Shown: one piece after another, positions 43,066 through 51,389 of the stretch
Layout of the letters: the number at the start of each line of letters is the position of its first letter
Numbering within the stretch: position 1 is the first letter of the stretch
NCBI RefSeq assembly: GCF_001955535.1
Contig: NZ_MPVN01000005.1
Coordinates: forward strand, 248,001-312,000
Direction: 5' to 3'
Length of the DNA stretch: 64,000 nucleotides
Origin: Paenibacillus sp. FSL H7-0326
Lineage (GTDB): Bacteria; Bacillota; Bacilli; Paenibacillales; Paenibacillaceae
The notes under the pieces: generated by a model
Told to the model about the DNA's origin: nothing
Seen by the model: only the letters and a program-made list of their open reading frames with translations
Database searches by the model: none
Position numbers and translations under genes: made by a program

Positions 43066-43209
43066 TTAGGCTAATGCCACTACGGTTGTCCAAGCGAGGA
43101 TATATATCTTTTTGCTATGGCGCTTAATTAGCTCCTCATATGCTTCAAAATCACCTTGGCATGCAGCGATCGACAATTCGGAATCCTTAAGATCAGTATA
43201 GGTTCTCAT
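43066..43209 (-). pseudogene. Truncated third copy of the sigma-like fusion gene
   Basis: A 47-codon frame beginning MRTYTDLKDSELSIAACQGD and continuing through FEAYEELIKRHSKKIY before a TAA at 43068-43066. It is homologous to the first 48 residues of both neighbouring fusion proteins. At DNA level 43141-43188 is nearly identical to 45155-45202 in fusion B. It has its own ATG and a GAGATGG sequence upstream. It contains only the beginning of sigma region 2, so it is a remnant, or at most a tiny peptide. Confidence 0.85.
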
Positions 43210-43326
43210 AGGTCCATCTCTTTTCAATTATTGTTTAATAGAATCAATTTCATAATACCTTTAGCCGCTTAAATCAAGGGTATATATAGTTTCAAGTTCA
43301 CCGTTTTAATGTTTTATGAAATTGAT

Positions 43327-45237
43327 TCATAAGAGAGGAATATTTAATGTCTCCTCGTCTACTTTTTCGTAAACTACAGGAATCGTAATCGGCTGAGGAT
43401 AATCCGCATCCTGAATGTAGTACGTGCGCCATTCTCCCTCATAACCTGTTCCGCTGGAAGCATAATAATTGCCCTCCGCATCATAAAAGTCAAATACCAG
43501 CTGTCCATTCGGTACACCCTCTAAAGAGGACAACACCTCTTCGTTGATGTATCCCGCATCCTTAAAGTACAGCTTAATCTCAGAACCATCACCTGAGCGC
43601 TTCATTTTAAAATCTCCATTGAAATGATCTGGATAACCAACTAATTTCCCCTCATCCAAATCTACTTTAAACTCTTCGGTTATGGTTACAAGTCCAACAT
43701 CCTTCACCAGAGATAATCCACTGTAATCAAGATAATGCACTGGAGGATATATCAGCGTCGTTCGCCCTTCTGCGTCAGTCTCGTAGTTCATCAACTGTCC
43801 ATTCAAACCCAAGTAACTCTGATCATTATTACTAAGCCTCAGCCTCAAGCTGTGTAGTAGTGCTGCATCCTCCTCGTGCCTTGATTCTGATTCAATCACA
43901 ATCTTGGTATAGTTCTCGGCAAGCTCGGCCTGCTTGATCATAAAAGAACGATTATTCAGTTGAAATACCTGGTTGACTGTAATCAGCTCAGGCTTCTGTG
44001 ATGGCACGGATGGAACCGTAAGGCTTAGAGAGATTACTGACTCCGGACGCTCCGCATCTGCCGCATTAAAGATGACAACCCATTCCTCCGGGACTGTCTG
44101 ATGGACGATATCATGCCGGCTATCGAATACCATCATCCCTTGTATGGTGGAAGGACTCTCCGTTTGTACAATCTTATTTCCCGTTCGAGTCCATATCGTT
44201 TCACCCGAATTAAAGCTGTCGCTCCCATACATATAGCCGCTAAACTTATCCGGCATCTCTTGCCCGTTCTTCACAGTTAAGGTATACCAGATCATGGTCG
44301 ATTCGCCTTGTGTCATCATTCCATCAATAATCAGCTTAAGTCCGTTCTGTTCAACCACATAGCCGAGATATTGAGCTTCCCCCTCCTGCAGCCTTCTTTC
44401 GGCAACGCGATCCGAGCTTACGGTGCTCAGCCAATAGCGGTCATCCGGCACGACTCGGGTTCCCGCCCGGTCAAGGGGCTCATGGATCCCCTTCTCTCCC
44501 CAAGGGTTAAGGCCAACTACGAGTATGATTATTGTAATACCGATCACCAAAACTCCTGCTGCACCCCATGTTCTCATTAGCCGCTTGGAGAATCTGCCAG
44601 CCCTAGCATCGGTTAAACCTTGTTGAAGTGCGTCTTCCAAATTTTCATGCTCGTGTACATATACGATCTTTCGATCCTTCTCGAAAAAGGTATTAAGAAA
44701 TGACGATGATTCATTCATCATCTGCTTGGCTTGCTGTAAACTGGCGGCAGCCCGCATCTCCCCTATTCCCGTATAATCTCCGAATTCGGCAGGCGTTTTG
44801 CCTAATATGTATGAGGCTAGTAACATCGTACGTTCTTCAAACGACAGACTATTCATTTTTTGTAACAGCAAACGGTCGGTATCCCTTATCATTTGGGATG
44901 TAGTCTCGTCTTGCGTCGTCGATCGAGAGGGAGATATCTTATTCCAAGCAGCAGCTCTATATTGCATCCTCGCAGTACTGTACATCGTTTGAAATAGGAG
45001 CTCTACAAGCTGAGCCTTGTCCTTAGGTTTATTGCGCTGATACCAGCTCTTCGAAATCGATTCTATGAGTAAACGTCGCCTATCCTGTCCTTTTCTGCTG
45101 TATATATAAGACCACGCATAGAGCTCCTTGCCATAACGCCGAACCAGCTCCTCATACGCTTCAAAATCACCCTGGCATGCAGCGATCGACAATTCGGAAT
45201 CCTCCATCTGTACGTATAAGTCCATGCCTGATCTCAT
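43327..45237 (-). CDS. ECF-sigma-like / membrane helix / extracytoplasmic domain fusion protein B
   Basis: A 636-residue paralog of fusion A. Residues 11-95 resemble sigma region 2 (DSELSIAACQGDFEAYEELVRRYG). Residues 120-175 resemble region 4 but the helix-turn-helix is more eroded (PAEFGDYTGIGEMRAAASLQQ). Residues 223-244 form the membrane helix, followed by the extracytoplasmic part with AGTRVVPDDRYWLSTVSSD, matching SGTRVVPDESLIYSTASSD in A. The ATG at 45237 follows GGGGTGA. Three copies in a row (B, remnant, A) indicate tandem duplication. The degraded HTH suggests DNA binding may be lost in this copy. Function unknown. Confidence 0.75.
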   Translation of the reverse strand: MRSGMDLYVQMEDSELSIAACQGDFEAYEELVRRYGKELYAWSYIYSRKGQDRRRLLIESISKSWYQRNKPKDKAQLVELLFQTMYSTARMQYRAAAWNKISPSRSTTQDETTSQMIRDTDRLLLQKMNSLSFEERTMLLASYILGKTPAEFGDYTGIGEMRAAASLQQAKQMMNESSSFLNTFFEKDRKIVYVHEHENLEDALQQGLTDARAGRFSKRLMRTWGAAGVLVIGITIIILVVGLNPWGEKGIHEPLDRAGTRVVPDDRYWLSTVSSDRVAERRLQEGEAQYLGYVVEQNGLKLIIDGMMTQGESTMIWYTLTVKNGQEMPDKFSGYMYGSDSFNSGETIWTRTGNKIVQTESPSTIQGMMVFDSRHDIVHQTVPEEWVVIFNAADAERPESVISLSLTVPSVPSQKPELITVNQVFQLNNRSFMIKQAELAENYTKIVIESESRHEEDAALLHSLRLRLSNNDQSYLGLNGQLMNYETDAEGRTTLIYPPVHYLDYSGLSLVKDVGLVTITEEFKVDLDEGKLVGYPDHFNGDFKMKRSGDGSEIKLYFKDAGYINEEVLSSLEGVPNGQLVFDFYDAEGNYYASSGTGYEGEWRTYYIQDADYPQPITIPVVYEKVDEETLNIPLL

Positions 45238-45340
45238 AAGGTCACCCCTTAATTAAAATTGCAAGATAGCGGCTGCTTCCATTGTATATTAAAATCCATT
45301 TTAAGGTAAAATAATCCTTCTGAGTACTATTAATGGAAAC

Positions 45341-45372
45341 AAAAAAAGACCCGGTACCCGACCGGATCTTTC
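45341..45372 (-). terminator. Terminator after the Rrf2 gene
   Basis: The minus-strand AGATCCGGTCGGGTACCGGGTCT hairpin is followed by seven T, 14 bases past the Rrf2 stop. Confidence 0.85.
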
Positions 45373-45385
45373 ATAAACCATAGAC

Positions 45386-45823
45386 TTAGGTTAAATCTCT
45401 ATTCTTCCATTTATCCTCCAGACGATGCTTCACTTCTGCAAGGGTAATGCTGTCCAGGTATTGTTCCACCACATGCTCTCCATCATGATATATGGTACCC
45501 ATGACTTCCTTAATATTAGAAGATACCATGCAGCTGGAGTCCTCATCCCCCGAACGCCAATGAGGCCCAAAGGATCCTAACGCAAACAAGCGATACAAAT
45601 CACCAAGTCTCACTTCTTCCGGCTTACTGTTCAGCATATAACCGCCGTGAGCCCCTTCCTTCGTCATTACATACTGATGCTTGCGCAGCACACTAAGCAC
45701 TTTCCGTACTCTGGCAGGATGCGTAGATACACTCTCTGCAATGTCCTCACTATTTGCGATGCGTCCTTCACGGATACCCAAAAACAACAGGCAATGCACT
45801 GCAATCGTGAACTCACTGTTCAT
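45386..45823 (-). CDS. Rrf2 family transcriptional regulator (YwnA-like)
   Basis: A 145-residue DNA-binding protein. The winged helix occupies residues 1-80: FTIAVHCLLFLG, then SEDIAESVSTHPARVRKVLSVLRK as helix-turn-helix, and EGAHGGYML as the wing. Only one cysteine (SSCMVSS) is present in the region where iron-sulfur Rrf2 proteins have three, so it is not an IscR/NsrR-type cluster protein. It resembles YwnA, a repressor of small redox genes in Bacillus. AGGAGG precedes the ATG. Its target is not evident. Confidence 0.88.
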   Translation of the reverse strand: MNSEFTIAVHCLLFLGIREGRIANSEDIAESVSTHPARVRKVLSVLRKHQYVMTKEGAHGGYMLNSKPEEVRLGDLYRLFALGSFGPHWRSGDEDSSCMVSSNIKEVMGTIYHDGEHVVEQYLDSITLAEVKHRLEDKWKNRDLT

Positions 45824-46020
45824 TACCCTGACCTCCTGTATTAGCGCTCAAAGCTTCCTGTCTCCCGTACTTTATCAATTAGTTATGCCCTGAAATCGTC
45901 TATTAATCTCGGACTCATCATTCATATACATCTTCAGTTAAGATAAACGTACTTCCTAGCAACTGTTATTCTATTGATAACAGTTTTGTTTGTCAAGTTT
46001 ACATCCAATCCAAAACTTAC

Positions 46021-46063
46021 AAAAGAAAGAGTCCACAGATTCTTCTGTATAGACTCTTCTTTG
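46021..46063 (-). terminator. Terminator after orf373
   Basis: CAAAGAAGAGTC / GACTCTTTCTTTT on the minus strand around an 18-base loop that contains a smaller hairpin. It lies 16 bases past the stop at 46079. Confidence 0.7.
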
Positions 46064-46078
46064 TCATTTTCATATATA

Positions 46079-47200
46079 TTAAACCCGCTTACTCTCAATA
46101 TCAGACAAAATGGTCTTCATCAAGGGAATATAAATCTGCCAGTAAAAAGCATTTGGACTGGAATCCGAAATAAAGGTACCGACAAACTGATCCCAGCCTT
46201 TATATTGAACCATCAATGGCGAGACCGTTCGTTCTGCAAAATCACCCGCAAAGTAATAAGATTGATGCGAATTCTGCTCATACTGAATAATGGCCGGGAA
46301 CTGTGCAGGAACCCCTGCCCTTCTCAGCTTCTCCGAACCGGAGCTTGTTAATTCGAGCTTGTAATCGGCTACAGTCTCCGTGCCTGGCTTGGGAGTGACA
46401 ACCTCGAACCATTGATGATAGCGAGCTGATCTTTCGACATTGTATTTATCACTGTTTTCTTTGGAAAAAGAGATGGACATGCCCGGCTCCCTTAGATCTT
46501 GTCTGCCCAGCACAATGACCTCCCCTTCATGATGAACGAGTACCATCCCTATGCCGCTGTAAGACCATTCCTTGCCGGTCTGTCCTGTATACTTCTCCAT
46601 GATATGGAGGGGCACTTCTGTTGATAAATCCTCATAAAATTTCCCGGCCCAGCCCTTCCATTCCACGCCCAGCAGCTTCTGCAGCTGCCTGCTAACGGAT
46701 TCTGCCGTCGGGGCTGCCAGTACACTGTGTTCAGCAATGATTGTTGTTCCTGTCATAGCAGCAGCCTGAATTTTTTGGACATCTGTCAAATTCATTCCGC
46801 CATACACTAATCGCTCGACATGTTCCTCCCTTTCTTCCTTCGAACGTACAGATTCATAGATGCCATAGGAGTCTGCAAGATAGATCAGATCAGTCCCGCG
46901 AAGCGTAGCAGGTAAACGCCTCATCCGTTCATCTCCGGCTTTGTGAGGATGATATCCATAATAAGATTCATCATATGCGTACCCCGCTCCATTCTGATCC
47001 ACTACCTTCTGCTGATTGAGCAGCCAGGTCAGGCCTTTATGCTCACGGTATGTAATGTCCGGAACCGTTTTATCTATAATGACAACATCAATAACCCGGC
47101 TCGGCGCCGCTCTCCATTGAATCCAGGGGAAAGTGAGAAGCAGCAATACACCAACCAAAAACGCAAGTCCTGCTTTGAGCTTCCATTCCCTTGGTCTCAC
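46079..47200 (-). CDS. Hypothetical membrane-anchored extracytoplasmic protein (orf373)
   Basis: I do not recognise the family. The GTG at 47200 follows GGGGGGAG and yields 373 residues beginning MRPREWKLKAG. Residues 9-28 form one membrane helix (signal anchor). The rest would be outside the cell. Residues 35-180 alternate strands and helices in a Rossmann or class-I-amidotransferase-like pattern (DVVIIDKTVP, LIYLADSYGIYE, TTIIAEHSVLAAPT). The second half has beta-rich sequence. The upstream frame extends to 47269 but lacks a ribosome binding site. It is a single-gene unit with its own terminator. Confidence 0.7.
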   Translation of the reverse strand: MRPREWKLKAGLAFLVGVLLLLTFPWIQWRAAPSRVIDVVIIDKTVPDITYREHKGLTWLLNQQKVVDQNGAGYAYDESYYGYHPHKAGDERMRRLPATLRGTDLIYLADSYGIYESVRSKEEREEHVERLVYGGMNLTDVQKIQAAAMTGTTIIAEHSVLAAPTAESVSRQLQKLLGVEWKGWAGKFYEDLSTEVPLHIMEKYTGQTGKEWSYSGIGMVLVHHEGEVIVLGRQDLREPGMSISFSKENSDKYNVERSARYHQWFEVVTPKPGTETVADYKLELTSSGSEKLRRAGVPAQFPAIIQYEQNSHQSYYFAGDFAERTVSPLMVQYKGWDQFVGTFISDSSPNAFYWQIYIPLMKTILSDIESKRV

Positions 47201-47464
47201 TTCTCTCCCCCCTTTATTTAAAAAATATTTATATACACAGAGATTTATTTCATAAAAATATAGAAGCACACTCCTAGTATATGACCTGTTTCCGCAAATT
47301 GGAAGATAAGTTCTTGATCATTCGATAATCTTCTACAAATTCCTACAACAACGAACTATCGATCCGATGAACTCTTCATATTTCACCGGATATACTTACA
47401 GTATTTCTAAGAATTTATGATATACTAAGGAAAAATGATTTCCAATTAGAGAGAGGTCCTATTC

Positions 47465-47965
47465 GTGGCTATTAACTCCTCATTTCTTCAGATCGCCGCA
47501 ACGGTCGGCATGATCTTTATTGCTGTGAGTGCTATCTTTATTCGTATGAAGGCAGCTAATCGGCCAATCAACAAGAAAAGAATCATTATCCCTCCGCTCG
47601 GTATGAGCACGGGATTTCTTATGTTTGTTGTTCCGGAGACGCATATTCCGTGGCTGTGGGCACTCATCGCGTTTTTGGTCGGCTGGTTTATTTTCTCGTA
47701 TCCGCTGATCAAGAGCACCAAGTTTGAAGTTAGAGACGGAGAGGTCTTTGTTACCAGCTCCAAGAGCTTCATGTTCATTCTGGTCGGTCTTCTGATCGTC
47801 AGACTAGTGCTGCATGAAGTCGTTTATCAGTATATTACTGTCGTACAGACCGGAGCCGTCTTCTTCATTCTAGCCTTCGGTATGCTGCTCCACTGGAGAC
47901 TATATATGCTGAAGCATTACAACGAAACTTATGGGTCGGCATTTGAATCTTCAGCCAAACAGTAA
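47465..47965 (+). CDS. ccdC: CcdC family membrane protein
   Basis: A 166-residue protein with four to five membrane helices. It resembles B. subtilis CcdC (YneJ), which is encoded with the cytochrome c maturation protein CcdA but whose own role is not established. Typical segments are FIRMKAANRPINKKRIIIPPLGMSTG and RDGEVFVTSSKSFMFILVGLL. The GTG start follows GAGAGG. No ccdA or ccdB genes are next to it. It ends at a strong terminator. Confidence 0.85.
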   Translation: MAINSSFLQIAATVGMIFIAVSAIFIRMKAANRPINKKRIIIPPLGMSTGFLMFVVPETHIPWLWALIAFLVGWFIFSYPLIKSTKFEVRDGEVFVTSSKSFMFILVGLLIVRLVLHEVVYQYITVVQTGAVFFILAFGMLLHWRLYMLKHYNETYGSAFESSAKQ

Positions 47966-48024
47966 CGAATGTCTGTATACATCGTGATATAATTAGCTTC
48001 GTTCAAAGCCGACTCAAAATATAC

Positions 48025-48077
48025 AAAAAAGCTCAGTACAAGGGATGAAATTCTCCTGCTTGTACTGAGCTTTTTTT
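48025..48077 (+). terminator. Terminator after ccdC
   Basis: AAAAAAGCTCAGTACAAG pairs with CTTGTACTGAGCTTTTTT, a near-perfect bidirectional hairpin. Confidence 0.92.
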
Positions 48078-48102
48078 AGAAGTATGCTCCCTCGAAATAA
48101 TA

Positions 48103-48148
48103 AAGAGCAGCATCCCTTCCTATGGAGGATAGAAGGAATCCTGCTCTC
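48103..48148 (-). terminator. Terminator after map
   Basis: The minus-strand AGAGCAGGATTCCTTCTATCC / GGAAGGGATGCTGCTCT hairpin is followed by a T-rich tail. It lies about 70 bases past the map stop. Confidence 0.75.
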
Positions 48149-48215
48149 TATACTGCGGCCGTATGGCCTTGAATGATCTTAGAACAGCAAGCGTCCCTGC
48201 TGCAGGTCATTCCTG

Positions 48216-48962
48216 TTATTGCTCGGTTAGAATAACCGGGCCGTCTGCTGTAATGGCAATGGTATGTTCGTACTGTGCAGACAATTCGCCGTCCTGTGTA
48301 CGGGCTGTCCATCCGTCACTGTCCAGCTTGCTGCGGAAGGTACCGACATTCAGCATCGGCTCAATCGTAATGACCATGCCTTCCTTCAGACGCGGTCCGC
48401 GTCCGGCTGGTCCGTAATGAGGCACTTGGGGCTCTTCATGCATATCCTGACCGATCCCATGCCCAATGAATTCCCGAACGACCGAGAATCCTTCGCCCTC
48501 GGCATACACCTGGATCGCATTGGAAATATCCCCGATCCGGTTGCCAATAACCGCTTTTTCAATCCCCTTGTACAGGGATTCTTTGGTCACATCCAGCAGC
48601 TTCTGTGCCTGCTCGGATACATTGCCGACCGCATAAGACCAAGCGGAATCCGCCAGCCAGCCATCCAGATTAACGACCATATCCACCGTTACGATATCCC
48701 CGTCCTTCAGCGCGTATTTTCCAGGGAACCCATGGCAGATTACGTCATTTACTGAAGCGCAGGTAGCATACGGATAACCGTTGTAGCCCTTTTGCTCTGG
48801 AGTCGCTCCATGCTTCTTCATGAAGCTCTCTGCAAATGCATCAATCTCTTGGGTCTGAATGCCAGGGCGAATGAGCCCGGCAATCTCTCTATGGCAAGCA
48901 GCGAGAATCTCGCCAGCCTTCTTCATATACTGTATTTCATCTTTGCTCTTCAAAATAATCAT
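48216..48962 (-). CDS. map: Methionine aminopeptidase, type I
   Basis: A 248-residue metalloprotease that removes the N-terminal methionine from nascent proteins. The dinuclear metal ligands are D94, D105, H168, E201 and E232, seen in VTVDMVVN, GWLADSAW, FIGHGIG, ITIEPML and QYEHTI. H77 in ICHGFPG is the substrate-contacting histidine. It stands alone, unlike the ribosomal-operon copy common in Bacillota, so it may be a second paralog such as B. subtilis YflG. The last point is inference from context. Confidence 0.92.
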   Translation of the reverse strand: MIILKSKDEIQYMKKAGEILAACHREIAGLIRPGIQTQEIDAFAESFMKKHGATPEQKGYNGYPYATCASVNDVICHGFPGKYALKDGDIVTVDMVVNLDGWLADSAWSYAVGNVSEQAQKLLDVTKESLYKGIEKAVIGNRIGDISNAIQVYAEGEGFSVVREFIGHGIGQDMHEEPQVPHYGPAGRGPRLKEGMVITIEPMLNVGTFRSKLDSDGWTARTQDGELSAQYEHTIAITADGPVILTEQ

Positions 48963-49039
48963 TTATGGCTCTCCTTGTCGCTAGTATCAATCACTCCTTT
49001 CTATTGTAACTCTAATACTGTAAAAATAAAAACAAATTC

Positions 49040-49114
49040 CTATGCTTTAGGCGGTCCTGTATCCTGATTCGTCACTTTTTGATGCAGGGTGGCGTAAATG
49101 AATTTTCGCATCAT
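49040..49114 (-). CDS. 24-residue small ORF overlapping the MerR-like gene stop
   Basis: Reads MMRKFIYATLHQKVTNQDTG and ends PPKA. Its ATG overlaps the TGA of the upstream gene (TGATG), and GGAGGGAGG lies at a good distance inside the end of that gene. The layout is that of a translationally coupled small gene. No family is recognised, and a peptide this short could be chance despite the ideal ribosome binding site. Confidence 0.5.
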   Translation of the reverse strand: MMRKFIYATLHQKVTNQDTGPPKA

Positions 49115-49758
49115 CACGCCTCCCTCCTACTCTTTGGGAGCAATCCGAACAGCATCCTCAGTGAGTGTCCCCTCTGCTTGGGCTTTGGCTTCTGATTACG
49201 CCCCTGATAGCTTCGCAAATTTGTGATCAGCTGACGGTCGCGATCCTCATCCAGCTTCTCCTTAATCCATAAGCGCTGTTCTTCTACCTGCTCCTGCAGC
49301 TGTTCATTCTGCTTCATCAGCTTCGTTTGTTCACGCTGAAGCTCAGCCATGCGTTCCTGCAGAATTTGCCATTCCGAATTGAGCTGCTTAACTTGCTCCT
49401 GCTCTACTCCTGCCTTCTGAAGCACCTTCTCCTGCTCAATGAGGGGTGCATGTGCACCTGTCTGTTGTTGATCCGAGCCATCCTTGGCCGCCGCAGCCAT
49501 CTCATGATTCAGTTCCATAACGAGCACGGCTGCATCATTCAGCGGCAGGTTCTGCTCTCTCATCAAATTCATCATTTCCTTAATCCGCTCTATTTCAAGC
49601 GTTCCGAACAGTCTCGATTTATTCGCAGCCCGTTCAAAACGATGTCCATGCTCCTCCAGCGCAGCCGCGTATTTGCGGAGTGTGCTTGCGCCGATCCCCA
49701 GTTCCTTAGCCGTTTCCGTCGTAGCTCCTGCTTCATTCATATTCAAATGCATATTCAT
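49114..49758 (-). CDS. MerR-like helix-turn-helix protein with coiled coil
   Basis: A 214-residue cytoplasmic protein. Residues 12-70 form a MerR-type helix-turn-helix (TTETAKELGIGASTLRKYAAALEEHG). Residues 105-175 are a long Gln/Glu-rich coiled coil. The segment WIKEKLDEDRDRQLITNL resembles the DUF3967 end seen in Bacillus RacA-like and plasmid proteins. The tail is basic (KPKPKQRGHSLR). RacA anchors the chromosome at the pole during sporulation; this similarity is in layout only. The ATG at 49758 is favoured by GGAGGG seven bases upstream; an ATG two codons earlier is too close. Confidence 0.8.
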   Translation of the reverse strand: MNMHLNMNEAGATTETAKELGIGASTLRKYAAALEEHGHRFERAANKSRLFGTLEIERIKEMMNLMREQNLPLNDAAVLVMELNHEMAAAAKDGSDQQQTGAHAPLIEQEKVLQKAGVEQEQVKQLNSEWQILQERMAELQREQTKLMKQNEQLQEQVEEQRLWIKEKLDEDRDRQLITNLRSYQGRNQKPKPKQRGHSLRMLFGLLPKSRREA

Positions 49759-50227
49759 TATCATTCCCTCCCGAATTTTTTAGGGTCTAATAAATCATTA
49801 ACGTATGCCGACAGTTATCAAACCTCATACCATGCACTTGCCCGTTAAGAAACAGCGCTATTTCTTCCGCTTGATCAGGGCGGACAGAGCGAAATAGTTG
49901 TCTGTGAGATAAGCAATTCGCCTCTCTGCCCTGCAATTCCTTTGGCATATTTCTTCTAAGAATGTGGTATCGTAAGAAGTTTTGTCAGGGTGAAATTACG
50001 ACAGGTTCGACAGATTCTGTAGATTTATTAAGAAATATCGAGCAGCAGTTTCATCACACGTCACTTATTTGTAATAAATGTTCACTTGATTCTCTGGGTA
50101 ATCCGAATTTCCATTGCTGTTTAGGAGAAAATTATGTTATCTTATGTAACGTTGAATAGACATATGCATACAATACATTTATAGATGATAGACCGATAAC
50201 GATATGGAGACAGGGGGCAAGCAGGTT
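49759..50227. other. Intergenic region before the lactate-dehydrogenase-like gene
   Basis: No convincing gene: a 65-codon frame at 49962-50159 starts at ATG but has no ribosome binding site. The region is AT-rich toward its right end and must contain the promoter. A TTGTAATAAATGTTCACTT stretch near 50066-50084 is loosely like a Rex site but does not fit the spacing. Confidence 0.4.
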
Positions 50228-51196
50228 ATGCGAAACCGAACAGGAAAAGTGGCGATTGTTGGAGCGGGGCTTGTCGGATCAAGCGCAGCTTATTCCATGA
50301 TTAATCAGGCGATCGCTGGAGAAATCATGCTCATTGGCCGAACATATGAGAAGGCTCTCGGGCAAGCGCTCGACTTGTCCCACAGCATGGATTTTACGTA
50401 TCAGCGCACCAAGGTCCATGCCGGAACATATGCGGACTGCAAGGACATGGATGTCATTGTCCTGACCGCAGGAGCCAATGTCAAACCAGGTCAGACCCGG
50501 CTTGATATTCTGAGTGAAGCAGAGATTATAACGAAAGATATCGTTCAGCCTATTATGGAAAGCGGCTTTAACGGTGTATTTGTCGTAGCGGCGAATCCGG
50601 TAGATATTATTACGTATCTGGTATGGAAGCTGTCAGGACTGCCGCGGAATCAGGTCATCGGCACAGGCACATCCATCGATTCTTCGCGGCTCAAGACCAT
50701 TCTGTCGGAAGTGTTCTCCATTGATCCGCGCAGTGTTCACGGCTATGCGCTCGGCGAGCATGGAGAATCTCAATTTGTCGCCTGGTCTCATGTCACGATT
50801 GGAGGAAAGCCGATCCTGCACATTCTTGAGCAGCATAAAGAAAGATTCAAGACACTGGATCTTGAGGATATTGCACGAAAGACCCGAGATGCGGGCTGGG
50901 AGATCTTCACCCGCAAAGGCTCTACCCAATTTGGCATCGGCAGCGCCATCGCTTTTATTACCCGTTCCATTCTAACAGATGATCATAAGATTATAGCGGT
51001 GTCCGCAATTCTTGACGGTGAGTACGGCGAGAGTGACTTGTGCATCGGGGTGCCAGCCATTATTGGCAGCGACGGAATTAAGGAGCTGCTGGAATTAAAC
51101 CTAAGCCAGGAAGAAATGGTCAAGTTCAAGCACTCTTGCCACATTCTTAGAAACAACATCAACAACTTAACGATCGACGATATCGCAATGCGCTGA
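50228..51196 (+). CDS. L-lactate dehydrogenase family 2-hydroxyacid dehydrogenase
   Basis: A 322-residue NAD-dependent dehydrogenase with the Rossmann loop GAGLVGSSAAY (12-22). Catalytic residues are present: H178 in GEHGES, D151 and R154 in SIDSSRL, and R91 in GQTRLDIL. The specificity residue is V85 (GANVKPGQTR), where lactate dehydrogenases have Gln (GANQKPGETR) and malate dehydrogenases Arg. This suggests a bulkier 2-oxoacid substrate, as in L-2-hydroxyisocaproate dehydrogenase. The ATG at 50228 is chosen because AGGGGG lies ten bases upstream; an earlier ATG lacks a ribosome binding site. Confidence 0.85.
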   Translation: MRNRTGKVAIVGAGLVGSSAAYSMINQAIAGEIMLIGRTYEKALGQALDLSHSMDFTYQRTKVHAGTYADCKDMDVIVLTAGANVKPGQTRLDILSEAEIITKDIVQPIMESGFNGVFVVAANPVDIITYLVWKLSGLPRNQVIGTGTSIDSSRLKTILSEVFSIDPRSVHGYALGEHGESQFVAWSHVTIGGKPILHILEQHKERFKTLDLEDIARKTRDAGWEIFTRKGSTQFGIGSAIAFITRSILTDDHKIIAVSAILDGEYGESDLCIGVPAIIGSDGIKELLELNLSQEEMVKFKHSCHILRNNINNLTIDDIAMR

Positions 51197-51240
51197 TGCC
51201 CTCGATTTGAAGCGGTGAAGAGACTTATCAAATATGAATA

Positions 51241-51285
51241 CAGGGCTGCCTCTCCATTGTTTCATAGCGGGAGCAGCCCTGTTTG
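51241..51285 (+). terminator. Terminator after the dehydrogenase gene
   Basis: CAGGGCTGC / GCAGCCCTG stem with a 22-base loop, followed by TTTGGG; the T-run is short, so termination may be moderate. Confidence 0.6.
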
Positions 51286-51389
51286 GGTATTCAGCTTATC
51301 ATCAATTCATTTCTGTATTCATATCAGAAGCGGATCCAAATCTCTTCCAGGAATTCCAGCAGCGCTTGGAGGAGCACACCACCGTAGAG

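Noticed and set aside
50066..50084. TTGTAATAAATGTTCACTT as a Rex redox operator before the dehydrogenase gene
   Set aside because: The half-sites and spacing do not fit TTGTGA-N6-TCACAA; several positions mismatch.
49962..50159. A 65-codon frame between the MerR-like and dehydrogenase genes
   Set aside because: No ribosome binding site, unusual Cys/Asn/His-rich composition and no recognised similarity.
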